From assembly GCA_958510875.1 (NCBI GenBank), contig OY294068.1, positions 198,610,315 through 198,674,314 of the forward strand: DNA of 64,000 nucleotides, read 5' to 3'. Shown piece after piece: positions 24,569-36,900 of this stretch; the first letter of the stretch is position 1; the number at the start of each line of letters is the position of its first letter. The DNA is from Endomychus coccineus. Its lineage: Eukaryota > Arthropoda > Insecta > Coleoptera > Endomychidae. The position numbers were made by a program, and so were the translations under genes. Below the pieces are notes generated by a model. The model was not told where the DNA came from and made no database searches. It saw nothing but the letters and a program-made list of their open reading frames with translations.

Positions 24569-27500
24569 ATGGCTATATCAACTAAATTATACCACAACTC
24601 AAAACTATTGAATGTGTCTAAATTCATAAAAAGAACCAGATCCCAGGCCGCCTTAACGGAAACCGACCATATTTGTCCCCATTTAGAGCAACTTGACGAT
24701 GCCAGACCCTATTCCGATATTCCTGGACCGAAACCGCTTCCTATCTTTGGTAATACTTGGCGACTACTACCAATGATCGGTCAATACGACGTGTCCGACG
24801 TAGCTAAATTATCTGAACTGTTTTATCGAGAATATGGAAAGATTGTCAAATTGTCCGGTTTAGTCGGAAGGCCCGATTTGTTATTCGTTTACGACGCGGA
24901 CGAAATTGAGAAAATCTATAGGCAAGAAGGACCTACACCGTTTCGTCCATCGATGCCGTGTCTGGTGAAATACAAAAGCGTAGTTAGAAAAGATTTCTTC
25001 GGGGAGCTTGGAGGGGTTGTTGGAGTGTAAGGTTTATCAAGTAGTTATGAAACATAACTGTATATTTCAATGATCACTTTTTAGACACGGTGAACCTTGG
25101 AGAATATTCAGAACGAAAGTTCAGCGACCAATATTACAGCTTCAGACAGTTAAGAAATACATAAAGCCCATAGAAATTGTGACCAGCGACTTCATTCAAA
25201 GGTAAGATACATAAAATTCTTTTTTCGAAAACTATCAGTAAAAGTTGAATTTTACTTGATATCTGTCAACGTTTCAACGTTCTTTATGTGTAGGATGTAA
25301 AAGTAATTAAGTCTGTTATTTTTCAGTAACCACCTTTTTGAGATACATTACAATAGAAATAATGCCCTAGTTAGTGTTATGAACATTTATGGATTTATAA
25401 CGCATTACCATAGCAATAAATGAACCTTCATTAACATCTCAATATAATAGATGTGGAACAAATGTCATATCAGCTATTTTGTAATGTCAACGGTATAATG
25501 TTTACCAATTCCTTTTGTGAGTGTCCTTGGTTATTTACCTCCTGCATATATTTTTTCTTTCATGGAAACAAAAAGAAACCACCGTAATATTTGTTATGCT
25601 GATGGTAAATGAATCTAAATAAATATAAATAGAAAAACAACTTTCCCGGCGATGGTAAAAACATCGCTTCTTTTAGGGCATCACTAGCAATTTTGGCCCA
25701 GGGCAAATCATACCTTAATCCGGCCCTGGTGACAATGGTTTCTAGAAACGATCACAAACCTCCTACTAAGTGGTCAAGTTCATCAGGATCCTCATACAAC
25801 GCAATCGAGAATAAATGTCACTCTTTGGATTGCGCAACAGAATATAAAATGTGTTTACTATTTGTTACACAAGTGCAGTTTCCGTAAATAATTATTGTCT
25901 CCAAATAAGGTTTCACCAAGTGTGTTCGACGAGCTTAATTACTTATTAAACAGTCAGTCGTGAATATTATAAAACGATTGCTTAATAAGAAAAGAATGCA
26001 ATAATTTTCGATTATATTAAATGTTACGAAAAGAAAGTTTACTATAAAACATTGATTGAACACCGATTTTCAGTAGCATTTCTCTTTATGATAAATCAAA
26101 TAGCAAAGAGTAACAATCTAGATAGGATATAAGAAATATCCCCTAATGCCTAATGTCTCAAAATTTGAATATATAGATCTGTGTAGATCGCTTAAAAGCA
26201 GAGACGAACTGAGAGCCCTTGTGAGCCCTTGTAGTAATGATGTAATGTAGATGTAGAGGGTCATTTTTTATATTTGCATACTCATGTACCCATAATGTAA
26301 GTGACAGAAGCTTTTGACATTAAACTTGCATAATTTTTTCCGTATTATCTTTTAGATTTGTAGTAAAAAACACATGAGCATGGCAAAGTTGAAAAACAAA
26401 TGTGTTGCCGCTTGGAGAATAGATAAATAGTGTACGCGTGCAAAGTCATTCTTCGCAAATCATTTGAATTGCTTACTGATTTTCATATAATTCTTCACAT
26501 TCTATAAGATACTCTTCGCAACTGTTTAAAGATAATCAAATAAATTATTTATTTCATTCTATTTACACATTTAAATAATATTCAAATTCATAATGTTTTT
26601 GAGAAAATGTGAACGAAAACAAATTTTCCGTTGCTGGGAATCGAACCCGAGCCCACTGAGTTGGAGTCAAGCATCCTAGCTCCTAGACCACATCGCCGTT
26701 AGTTAGTACGCAGTAGGGTGTACATTTAAGTTTATTTCAATAATTGTTTTTGTTGTTGTTGTTGAAATTTGTGTGAAATTAGTTTCAAGTTGACTTAAAT
26801 TTACGGTAATAAAAGTTTTATATCGTTATGATTTTTTAAATTTTTATTTTCAATTCTTCAGAAAATGGTTCGTTACCGAACAGCAAACGATTTTTGTGAT
26901 AGCATCTTTCGTTTTTGAGTTAGCATATAGACAAGTTTCGTGACGGACATCCGAATAGACGACTTTTTTAAATTTGTTTAAAATTCGATGAAAAATATTA
27001 TGCTACAGGAATTTTTACTCTAGGACTTTTTTTTAACAATTTTAGAAATAGCTTGAGTAAGTACAATATACTGGTAATAATATAAAACATATAAAATCTA
27101 CCTAGTAAAATGACACAACGTAAAAATAACATCTAGGATCACTATAAGTGATAAAATAATACTTTGCAACAAATAGAACTAATCTATTTACAGTTAGTGG
27201 TACAATAAAGTGTGCAAACTCTTCGTTATTACTCCTATACTTATTACCAAAATCTTCCAACAATCGTTTTCTTCTGAAGAGATTGAAACAAAGAATGACA
27301 ATTGCATAAGAAGCCTATAATTTTCTTTAATATCTCGACGACATTGACAGAAATAACGAGTGGGTATGTGCCATAATCACTGGTCTGGTATAATAACTTT
27401 AAAAATAAAATACATGTACCTCAGGCGCATTGATGCTGTTTCATCAGTGACCTCATTGGGCATAAGAAAACCTACTGTTCGCTAAACAGCAACATTCTTA

Positions 27501-30500
27501 CTGAAGGGATATGTTCAGATTATATTTTAATTCATCCATATTCTTTCATTGCATATCATCCCTATTTTGAACCTGATCGTGCTATAATCAACTATTTGGT
27601 AATATTGAATGTTGTAATCAATCGCCTTTTCGATTTACAGAATGTTGGACTTGAAAGATGCGAATAACGAAATGCCTGAGGACTTCGATAACGAAATACA
27701 CAAATGGTCCTTAGAATGTAAGTACATTGGGCGAAACACAAGTAATTAGTGTTTCAAGGGATCTTTTTTTTCAACGAATTCGCGGATAATAGATATACTA
27801 CGAGGTTACGTCGTCAAAACAAGTGCTTTCTACAAAATTAAATCAAGCATTTGATTTTCTGGTTAGTTATTCTGAAAAGTAGGTGTGTGATAAATGTCAC
27901 GTTGAGGCGTGAAAAATATCTTGAATTGAGGGCTGTGATTGTTTTTTAATCTTCCTGGAAGCACGAGGATATTATGCAGTTCCTCCAACATTGCAGATGA
28001 CATCCTCCAAGAATCTCGGATATTATTCCCTTTGCCCTCAGGTTGCGAACCTGTAAGATAACTTGGAATAGCCGAGATTAAACTATACGGGATATTTGGG
28101 TTCAAATTGGGAAAGTTCCCAAATTTCGTCATTCCTACTCAAATTTATGTATCCCGTTCTAGGCATAAGTTCAAAAGGGAGAAACTTGAGGTGTATGCAC
28201 TTTTTGAACTAGAATGTAGTTGATTATTTGCAGGTATCGGAAGGGTTTCTTTGGACGTAAGACTTGGTTGCTTGGATCCCAATTTGCCCAGTGATTCAGA
28301 AGCGCAAAAGATTATTGATGCCGCAAAATACGCTTTACGAAATGTGGCAATATTGGAATTGAAATTTCCTTTTTGGAGGTACTTTCCCACCACTATATGG
28401 ACGAGATACGTCAAAAATATGGATTATTTTATAGAGTAAGTTGAGAAATTCCATATATAGATTGTTGAGTCCTTCTTTTGTGATTTCCACTGGATATTAG
28501 AGTTTTTTTTTCCAGAATATGTATGAAACATATCGACAATGCAATGATGAGACTGAAATCCAAGACCGTAGTCGACGAAAAAGATCTTTCATTAGTCGAA
28601 AGAATCCTTGCGAGCGAACCTGATCCAAAAACTGCTTACATTTTAGCCCTGGATCTTATTTTGGTAGGAATTGATACGGTAAGTTCTGTTTGAAAATATC
28701 TAGGTAGTTGTTTCCACGAAAAATGGTTAGACTTAATGACTGCAGTAAAGGACGGCACAATTTATTTACAGGGACCAGTGAAGGTTTCAGGTAAATTTTA
28801 AGGGTGCCTGAAACTCGTCACTCAGAGCTTTCTTTGATTTGGATGGGGGGATGTTGATCATTACGGCTAATTGAAGAAGAAATCATTGCAAAACCCTTAG
28901 TTTGATAATGGTCTTTTCCGTTTTTTGGCTCGTTCGGAATCATGTTAAAATAGTCGACCGTCTCAGTTTGTTCAAAATTTTTCACCCGATACCGGTTTTA
29001 TTTGTTTCTTCTAAGAAACAGAGGCGTAATTCTCGTTCTTTAAAAAGTTGAAAAGCTTATGAATAAACGTATAGTAATCTGAAACAATGCTGAAACATTT
29101 TCATCGTAATGCTACGAATGATTTGAAATTTCATTTATGTGGTAATAGCTGCTCAATGTTAATAATTATTGAAGAAAACAGATTCTTTTAACAGCTGCTT
29201 TCTTCAGAGAATGAACTCAATTCCATGATTATGATGTACCTCAAAGAGTACACCGAACTTAGCTTCAACTCTTGCGAACGTTTAACAACAATGCATTTGG
29301 CAAGTTTAATTAAAATAAAATGCTGATTGAGAGAATGTTGTTACTTAGTGAATCATTTCTTTAGCCGGTTGTACCAACAAGCCTGAGGGGAAAGGAAGCA
29401 GAGAACCTCATCCTGTATAAATTACACTATTGACTTACAAATTAGTAAACTAATATAAAGAATGTTGTCGACCTATTGACCTGTAGAAACAAACGCTTGG
29501 ATAATTAATGAGTGTCAAGGTTACGTTTATACAATCGAATTTAATTATGGCGAAATTTAACATGCTGTAAGATATTCTTTATGAATAATCATTACGAGCC
29601 AGATGAAATGTAGGATACAATATTTCGATGTCATTGCCAAAGTTAATAATATTAACATGTTTATAATTACAATGCCTTTACTTCGTATAATTGCGTCTTT
29701 ATGCTTGATATCGACAATACAATATTTATTTACATTATTCAAACTCTTATAGTATCTCGGATACCATAGAAACTATGATTATTAAACGAATTACTTTCAA
29801 TTCATAGTGCCACAATTCATTGCCGATGGTTTATCGCGCCTAAAATTATTTACCATACATGTAATACAAAAAACAACAATTTTACAAATTTATTATAATA
29901 ATAGAAAGTAAATGCTACAAAAATAGACTCAAATAAGTAATAGTGACAAAGGATTACTGTGAATATAGGGGATTATTACTATAGGATTACAAGGTGGTTT
30001 CTTATATTCTAATAATTAGTACAGTCATTTAAAGATTTTATTTCGGAATATCTTTGTACAGTTGATCTTTGTCTGAAACTTGTTGCAAAATGTTTTTGAT
30101 GTCATAAGAATCATTGTTCACCCAGACTCACCATGATAAATTGGCACAACAATTGTTTTGTTAACAAATTGACCGCTTATAAACAATTTAAATTAACAAA
30201 TTTTTCGGATCCCAAAAAAATTGTTATTATGAGTCAGAAATACCCATCCTACATTACTTTGTATTATTGTTTGAAGTTGCTGTCACATTTATTTATTAAA
30301 CTAGTGAAAATCGCACTTTTAATAGTTATTATATTCAAGTAATTATTTTAATTACAAAGTACCTACATCACATATCTCTACGTCTCTTTTTATTCACAGA
30401 TATCCATGGCAGTATGTTCCATACTCTATCAATTAGCAACAAGACCAGAACAACAAGAAAAATTATATCAAGAACTAAAAAGGGTCATGCCCGACCCCAA

Positions 30501-32244
30501 CACACCTTTGAATGCTTCGTTACTGAACGAAATGGTCTTCCTCAAAGCGTTTGTCAAGGAAGTGTTCAGGTAATATTTAATCCAAAAGTAAAATTTAACA
30601 GATAAGAACGTCAGATCTCCATCGTAACTATGTGTCACAACAGCGTTAATTGGCATTGAGGTATTCGATTATAGAAATAATCGGCATTGATGTGATAAAT
30701 GAAAATGTAAAACTCGAATGATTATACAATATAATATATAATATGGCGATGTGTTACAGTCAGAGTATTGACAGAGACTTATTGACCAATCCTCGTATTA
30801 TTATCAGAGTGTAAACATATTCAGTTTTCTATTATCTAATCTTGAGCATGTATAATTCTAATAACTATTGATGAGTAACAACATTTTACCATATTTCTAT
30901 GTGACATTCAAATAATTTCGTAGGAAAGGCCCTTATACGTGATAACTGTAACCGGTTTCACAAATTTAAATATATTTCCAATAACCTAATAACAACACAA
31001 TGTATGCAGTATTAGATCACGACAATTTGATGACATAATTTTAGGCACGCGACTTGTGAAGGTGTTGTTCAGTTCACGCGGAAATCCAGGTCCGTATTTT
31101 GAAGAATTAGGTTGAACCAGGTTATAAATTAAATTATGTTCTTTGTTTTTTCAATTAAGATCCACAATTATTGTTCAAAAAATTCGATATAAAAATTTAA
31201 AATTCACTAGAGTCAATTATTATTATTAAAGTTTGTTCTTTCTCGTAACTATTTGTAAAATTATTTATGTTTTATTAGGGTGATTAATTCATTAAAAAGA
31301 ATATTCAAAGACATCTTCAGTGTTTAAGTGAAATGATGAAGGGAGAGTTTGCCTTGTCTATTTCAACCATCAACTAGCCGGATGTAACTAACATTTGGTA
31401 TTATTTTTAGGAAATATTCCACGGTAATAGGAAATGGAAGAACCCTGCAACAAGATACTATAATAAAGGGTTACATAATACCCAAAGGGGTGAGTGATTA
31501 ATTATATGTACGTCAATAATTGAACAATAACTTGTTAAATTAATTAACCTTATACACAAAAGTAGTACAGGTTTCTAAACATTAATCAATGACGTCACAA
31601 CTAAATAGCTCCAGACAGCTGTTTCGCCTTCTCTGGCTCACCAGTAAGTTTAAACGTGAACTGAGTCATTAGTTGCACCCCATTTGCTTTTTTCAATGTG
31701 AAATTCCGAATTATCTAATTAATTAAGTTAATTTTGACGAGACAGGTTCCTGGAAAATGACCCTTAATCGTTGCCCTTGAGTCGACCCTGTTAAAAACGA
31801 GAATATTATAATATGTGATATGATTGCAGGTACAGGTAGTATTTCCTACGCTAGTGACAGGAAGTATGGAAGAATACGTAAGCGAATCAGATAAATTCAA
31901 GCCAGAACGTTGGATGAAAAACAGCGGCCACCAATACAAAATCCATCCTTTCGCTTCGTTGCCTTACGGCCACGGGGCGCGTATGTGTCTAGGGAGAAGG
32001 TTTGCAGATTTGGAAATACAGGTCTTATTAAGCAAGGTCAGTTCATCATAGCATAGGTATCTAGATTCTAGATTGAAATGTTAAAATACTACATATTTGA
32101 TTGTAAAGTTCCATATTTTTGGGTTTTCAGTTGATACGGTCTTACAAATTGGACTACCATCACCAACCATTAGAATATAAAGTTACTTTCATGTACGCCC
32201 CTGATGGAGAATTGAAACTCAAGATGACTAAGAGGGAAAATTAG
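24569..32244 (+). CDS. Mitochondrial-clan cytochrome P450, CYP12-like (gene A)
   Basis: Haem monooxygenase of the insect mitochondrial P450 clan, expected to use adrenodoxin-type electron donors and often linked to xenobiotic metabolism. Exons: 24569-25026, 25085-25201, 27641-27717, 28234-28435, 28516-28678, 30400-30569, 31411-31489, 31830-32036 and 32131-32244, for 528 residues with all splice phases matching. An acceptor at 24540 implies a leader intron, so the ATG at 24569 is preferred over in-frame upstream codons. Motifs: basic N-terminal presequence, proline hinge DIPGPKPLPIFGNTW, I-helix LILVGIDTIS (Ile where a second Thr is usual), KEVFR (ExxR), FKPERW, haem loop LPYGHGARMCLGRR with Cys475. 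No lesion is seen. Its inverted paralogue is gene B at 33908-39488. Confidence 0.95.
25202..27640. other. Intron 2 of P450 gene A
   Basis: A 2.4-kb intron. Apart from the tRNA-like segment at 26628-26699, I recognise no element with confidence. The open frame at 25693-25887 is unmatched. Confidence 0.5.
26628..26699 (-). ncRNA. tRNA-like pseudogene or SINE head
   Basis: The minus strand shows tRNA order. An A-box-like TGGTCTAGGAGCTAGG is followed by an anticodon-arm-like TTGACTCCAACTCAG (loop would read CCA, as in tRNA-Trp) and a good B box GGTTCGATTCC at 26637-26647. The two acceptor-stem strands do not pair, so it is a pseudogene or tRNA-derived SINE and not a working tRNA. Confidence 0.5.
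28679..30399. other. Intron 5 of P450 gene A
   Basis: A 1.7-kb AT-rich intron following the I-helix exon. I see no transposon coding or RNA gene. Confidence 0.5.
31621..31644 (-). ncRNA. Hammerhead-ribozyme-like core (P450 A intron 7)
   Basis: The minus strand reads CTGGTGA, a GCC...GGC hairpin, then GAAAC followed by AGCTGT. One base departs from the CUGANGA core. It shares the flank GAAACAGCTG with copies at 34120 and 37838 in gene B introns. Confidence 0.35.
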
Positions 32245-33318
32245 ATAACTTGTTTTTCCTATGGTAACTTTGTGATTTGTAAATAATTTGTAGGATAACA
32301 TTATTTTAGTGTAAAATACATTTAAGTTAATATGTAGAACTCTTTTTATCCCATCCCTTAGTCAAAGGTTAAGTCGTTTTATGGAACACAATCCTCTCAA
32401 TGTCTCTCAATGCTTGTATGCACCTGACGGTTGGAAGCTCCTAGCATGTAAGACAGCATCGGCTCTTGGTCTATTTCATACGAGTGCCTTAGATGGTAAT
32501 ACGTAATGGCGAACTTGCTGACAGCAGGTGGAAAAGTGCCTCAGCTTTATAAGCTATACTCAGAACTACACATCGATACAGACCCCCCAGACTAAAGAGT
32601 TCCCTACCTCCTCGGTGACGTGGGAGATAATTGTGAGAAACTGATGATCTAGAATATAAGCTGTGATGGATCATTTTCCGGGTGTCTTTGTCTATGCAGC
32701 TTATCGACCATCCATTTCACCGCTCCAAAAGAGTGGAGCAGGATTGAAAACGCAAGCATATTTGTTGCAGATGCCTTGTTCTTACTCCAAAGTTCGCAAG
32801 ACCAAATCTTTCGAACAAGGGTCCTGTACTTGCCTTGGAGAGCCACCTGACCTGGAAAACTGTTCAATTCCCAGGTATCGATAAGTTTCTCCTGCATTAA
32901 GATGTTTACAGATGCTTCCGTCGGAAAGCTCCATATTTTCGTGCACTCCCTGAGATCATCCTCCTCTGAAAAGAAACACCGCGCACTTGTCCAATCCTAA
33001 CTCCATGCCTACGGCTCATGTATATTCTTGAACCACGTTGAGAGATTGATGCAGGTTTTTCTCCCAGAGGCATACAGTTCCAGATCATCATCGTCTTAAC
33101 GCAACGGAAAGCGGCGGCACTGAGATGTTGGACAAGAGTGGGCTCAAGGAGTCTCCTTGGAAAACACCCTTCTTGAATGTTACCAATTCTATTAAACTGG
33201 TCGTGTGCCTGATGTGATGGCAAAACGAGTCTTCCAGAGTGGCAACAGATGTTCTATACAACTCATTAGTGGGGTCGGTACCGCAACGCATTGGAAAAAA
33301 GTATAATAATATGAAAAC
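32245..33318 (-). pseudogene. Degenerate non-LTR reverse transcriptase fragment (R2/R4-like)
   Basis: Minus-strand frames from about 33291 down to about 32400 include KKGVFQGDSLSPLLSN, a reverse-transcriptase motif of the FQGDSLSPLLF type seen in R2/R4-like LINEs. Diverged pieces follow, including one reading MELGLDKCA and one reading YRYLGIEQF. Many stops and frameshifts break it. The first ~100 bases after 32244 are the presumed 3' untranslated region of P450 gene A. Confidence 0.55.
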
Positions 33319-33510
33319 TTGAATAAAACCTACAGCTGGGCAAAAAAATTAATTCATGGTGTTCCGCAAGGGACAGCCTTGGGGCCAGTACTTTTCTTAA
33401 TTTACATCAATGACCTACTTTCTCTTGATGATAACTGTTTGATAATATCTTATGCAGACGACTCTGTTGTACTTTTTAAAGGTAAAACATGGCATGAGAT
33501 AGAGACTAAC
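33319..33510 (+). pseudogene. LINE reverse transcriptase fragment (YADD region)
   Basis: The plus strand reads HGVPQGTALGPVLFLIYIND and then ISYADDSVVLFKGKTWHEIE. These are the RT fingers/palm motif and the catalytic YADD box of a CR1/Jockey-group LINE. Only this ~65-residue island survives, unlinked to the LINE copies at 16.7 and 60 kb. It points opposite to the neighbouring R2-like fragment. Confidence 0.7.
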
Positions 33511-33519
33511 ATTCCCCAT

Positions 33520-33790
33520 TTCCATCTTTGCAGAAACATTTGTATTCCTTGCATTCACATTTGTAATCTCCCCCTTTCACCGCATTTTTTCATTTGAAAT
33601 CTCCATTTCCACTTTTACATTTGCAATACTTCTTTGCAACACTTGCAGTGCTTGCATTCACAATCTACTTTTCTTCCTTCGTAACAGAATGTTTCATTGA
33701 AATAAATGTATTTAACAGATCGGGCGGCATCTGTATTTCGCACAGGAAAGTACTTTCGACCGCAATTCAGTAAATTCTCAATCATAAGAT
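33520..33790 (-). other. Cysteine-rich reading frame, metallothionein-like in style
   Basis: From an ATG near 33788 the minus strand reads 54 codons ending CECKHCKCCKEVLQM and a stop near 33620. In shifted frames the next ~100 bases continue the pattern: CKCKSGNGDF, then DYKCECKEYKCFCKDGNGEC and a stop near 33507. The C-x-C / Lys-rich pattern in successive frames suggests a cysteine-rich coding region broken by two frameshifts, or a repetitive remnant. It lies directly 3' of P450 gene B on the same strand. I cannot name a family with confidence. Confidence 0.3.
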
Positions 33791-33828
33791 GAAGAACACA
33801 AGATAGTAAACAATCAAATGTAAACTAC

Positions 33829-33834
33829 TTTATT
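33829..33834 (-). terminator. Likely polyadenylation signal of P450 gene B
   Basis: AATAAA on the minus strand, about 74 bases past the stop codon at 33908-33910. Confidence 0.5.
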
Positions 33835-33907
33835 TTCTAACAAACAATATATTATTTGAGTTCATTATAATCAATTCATTATTAATATGATGTTCACACT
33901 TCTATTG

Positions 33908-36900
33908 CTATCTTCTTCTAAATTTCAACTTCAGAGGACCGTCAGGTGTAAACATTGGATGAATATGGTAATCTAATTTAGGATGATGATATTCAATCTT
34001 GTAATTGCGAAGTATCTGAAATACAATAATATATTGATTTATTCATTAATAATATGACTCAAATACGTTGTATCTCATATAAAAAGGTAAGTTTGGAGAT
34101 TTCTACAGTCCGGGCAGCTGTTTCGCACTCTCTTGAGCTCATCAGGGGAACAAGCAATAACAGAATGATAGAATGAACCATCATATCTAACGCCATCTAC
34201 GAGTAGATGTCCTACTAAGATATACAAATAATTTACAACATTGGGAGTGTTGGACTACTTGAAGACCACATGGAATTCTTACAATGTTCTGGATAAGAGA
34301 TTACAAAATGACGTAACCTTTTCAAGTTTCCGATCATGTCGAATATTCTATTTCAACTTACCTCCGCTAAAACAGTATGTATCTCCAAGTCTGCAATGCG
34401 TCGTCCCAGACACATCCTCTTGCCGAATCCAAACGGCAAAGATGCAAAAGGATGATGTTTTTGAAGTGGCGAAGACGTTTTAAGCCATCGTTCGGGTAAA
34501 AACTGGCTACTCTTCGGAAAATATTCGTCCAAATTACTTATTACATAATGCTGGAATATTACTTGCACCTAAAATTTAAAGTATCAATAGTTGATTTTAC
34601 GTTTGGGCATGTGTAGCATAAATTAGCATCCATGAGGAGCTTCTGGGGTTTGCCTCATAATCTACAAAGCACAGATTCAACCTGTCCTGGAGTATTGTTC
34701 ACAAATTTTGGAGTTCAGCTCCCAAACATACTGCCGCTGAATATATCAGATTCTATTCTGAGAACAGCTACTCGTCTGGTTGCTGATTCCACAATTACGG
34801 ATTCATTGAACTCTTAGAACAAGAAGAAACGAGTGCGATCTCTCCCTTTCCTATAGATATTTCCATGGTATTTGCTCAGAAAAATCAGAAATCTAGTCTG
34901 TTATTCTACCATGATATATTCTAGATAAGTAAACTAAACTGCCAAACATTTATCGAACGGTGAACTTGTGTCAGTGATGTCTATACCCTCGAATCTCTTG
35001 AGAAAAATTCCACTGAATATGTCTTCTTCCAACGTTCCATCCCTCACACCATGTAACATGAACGTTTTAGGTTTGAACAATGAAGATTCACAAACTAATT
35101 AAGAAAAAGGTAATGGAACCAGAACTTACTCCTTTTGGTACACGATAGCCTCCTATTATGCAGTCATCATTGGTGCAACGACCATTTCCTATAACGACCG
35201 GATACATTCTACAATTATATCAACTTAATTATAATAGTCGATTTTTTCCGATTGAATTACCTCATGCTTTCCTTCACACATGCTTTCAAGAAGACCATTC
35301 TCTCCAGCTTGTCGCATGTCACAGATGAACCAGATAAATGCGTCGCTACTTCTTCATAAGCTATATTTTGCTTATCTGGATGCAGAGCTAATTGATAAAG
35401 AATCGATGCCAGGGCGTTGGACGTCTGGAAAAAGGGATTTACTCAATAATTAAAATCTCATTTTCTACAAATCCTGAACAAAATTGCTCACCGTGTCTAT
35501 ACCCACTAAGAACATATCCAAAGCTAGATTTGATGCTATTTTTGAGTCTCTATCCAACTTTAAAATTTCCTGCAAAACGGATTTTTCTCCGGAATCAGTA
35601 TCCCTATTTAAATTGTCCTTCATAGCTTTATCTATATATTTAACGCAAATTCTGAAAAAGTAATACTTATAGTTATTAACTGTTCCTACGGGTGTTGGCT
35701 GTTTCACTGGCGAAGATGGCTAGTGGATATATATGATGCGGCATTAGTGTGTGAAAATTCGACATATCCCTTATTGCAGGAGATATCAAATATTTACAAA
35801 AATTGTAGACATCTGTAAACTCTACATTTCAGAATTATTCTCGTCTGTACAGGATGTTCAATATTACTAGGGTAAACCAAGCATACATTTTCTTTTATGG
35901 GATACTCTATTGATTATGCTCACTTGTATATGTAAATCATTGCATTCAACATGTATATTCCAGGGATAACGTTTTGATATTGGTCCAGCTTTATGACAAA
36001 TTATCTATTTTACGTCTTTCATTAGCGATTTCTGAATCATTTCGAAAATATTTTATGTTCTAAGAATCCTATATCCCTCACATAACTGAAGGAAGTCAGT
36101 GATCGATTGATCACAGTGCATATAATATTGCAACAACTGATTACAGTGCCAGCCAAAAGTCAAACATAAGATTTTCACAATTATTCTAATTGAATCACCC
36201 TGTATTTCATGTTAAAACGGGGAAAAGACACATAATAATTAATTTCTGAGATATTTTAATAACATCTAGAGAAATTTAGCAATTATTATTATTATTTGAT
36301 ATCTTCTATAAAGTAAATATAGAACTTAAACACACTAATGCCGCAGCCTGTATATTAAAATCATACATTTTACCCGCAGAAGTGACCGAAAGATAAAAAT
36401 TGTCCTATCACAAGGAGGACAAGGGAACTTGGTGTTCCACGAAATTAATTCTTCGAGATACTTAGACAAAAAACAAGAAGTTTTGTATGACCCCTTATCT
36501 AAGAATTTAACACAATTCATACATGGTGAGGGAGATTTGTCATTTTTTATGGGAACATAAATGGAAACAAAAGAATATTTACTCTCTGATTGTATCTAAA
36601 GCTTCTATGAATTGCTTGAATGTAGGTGTATTGAAAAGTTTCCAAAAAGGTATCTTCAATTCTAATATCGGTATATTCAGGAAAAACGAATTCACAGAGT
36701 CTATTAACTTTTGGGTATCTTCAGGTGTGTTTATGTCCAAACAACCCAGCCGAACGTCTAGAGCAACTCTAGCGATTGCTGAAACCAATTGTTAGAATAT
36801 GCGTGAAAAATATGGATTAAGGAACAAAAAACAATCTTACACTCCAAAGACCATTTGTGAATTTCATTTATGAAATCTTCAGGCATTTCTTCTTTATCGT

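Noticed and set aside
26628..26699. Functional tRNA-Trp gene
   Set aside because: A and B boxes and a CCA-like anticodon are present, but the acceptor-stem strands do not pair.
32489..32897. Minus-strand frames downstream of P450 gene A as a separate host gene
   Set aside because: They continue the degenerate R2-like reverse-transcriptase fragment and carry repeated stops and frame changes.
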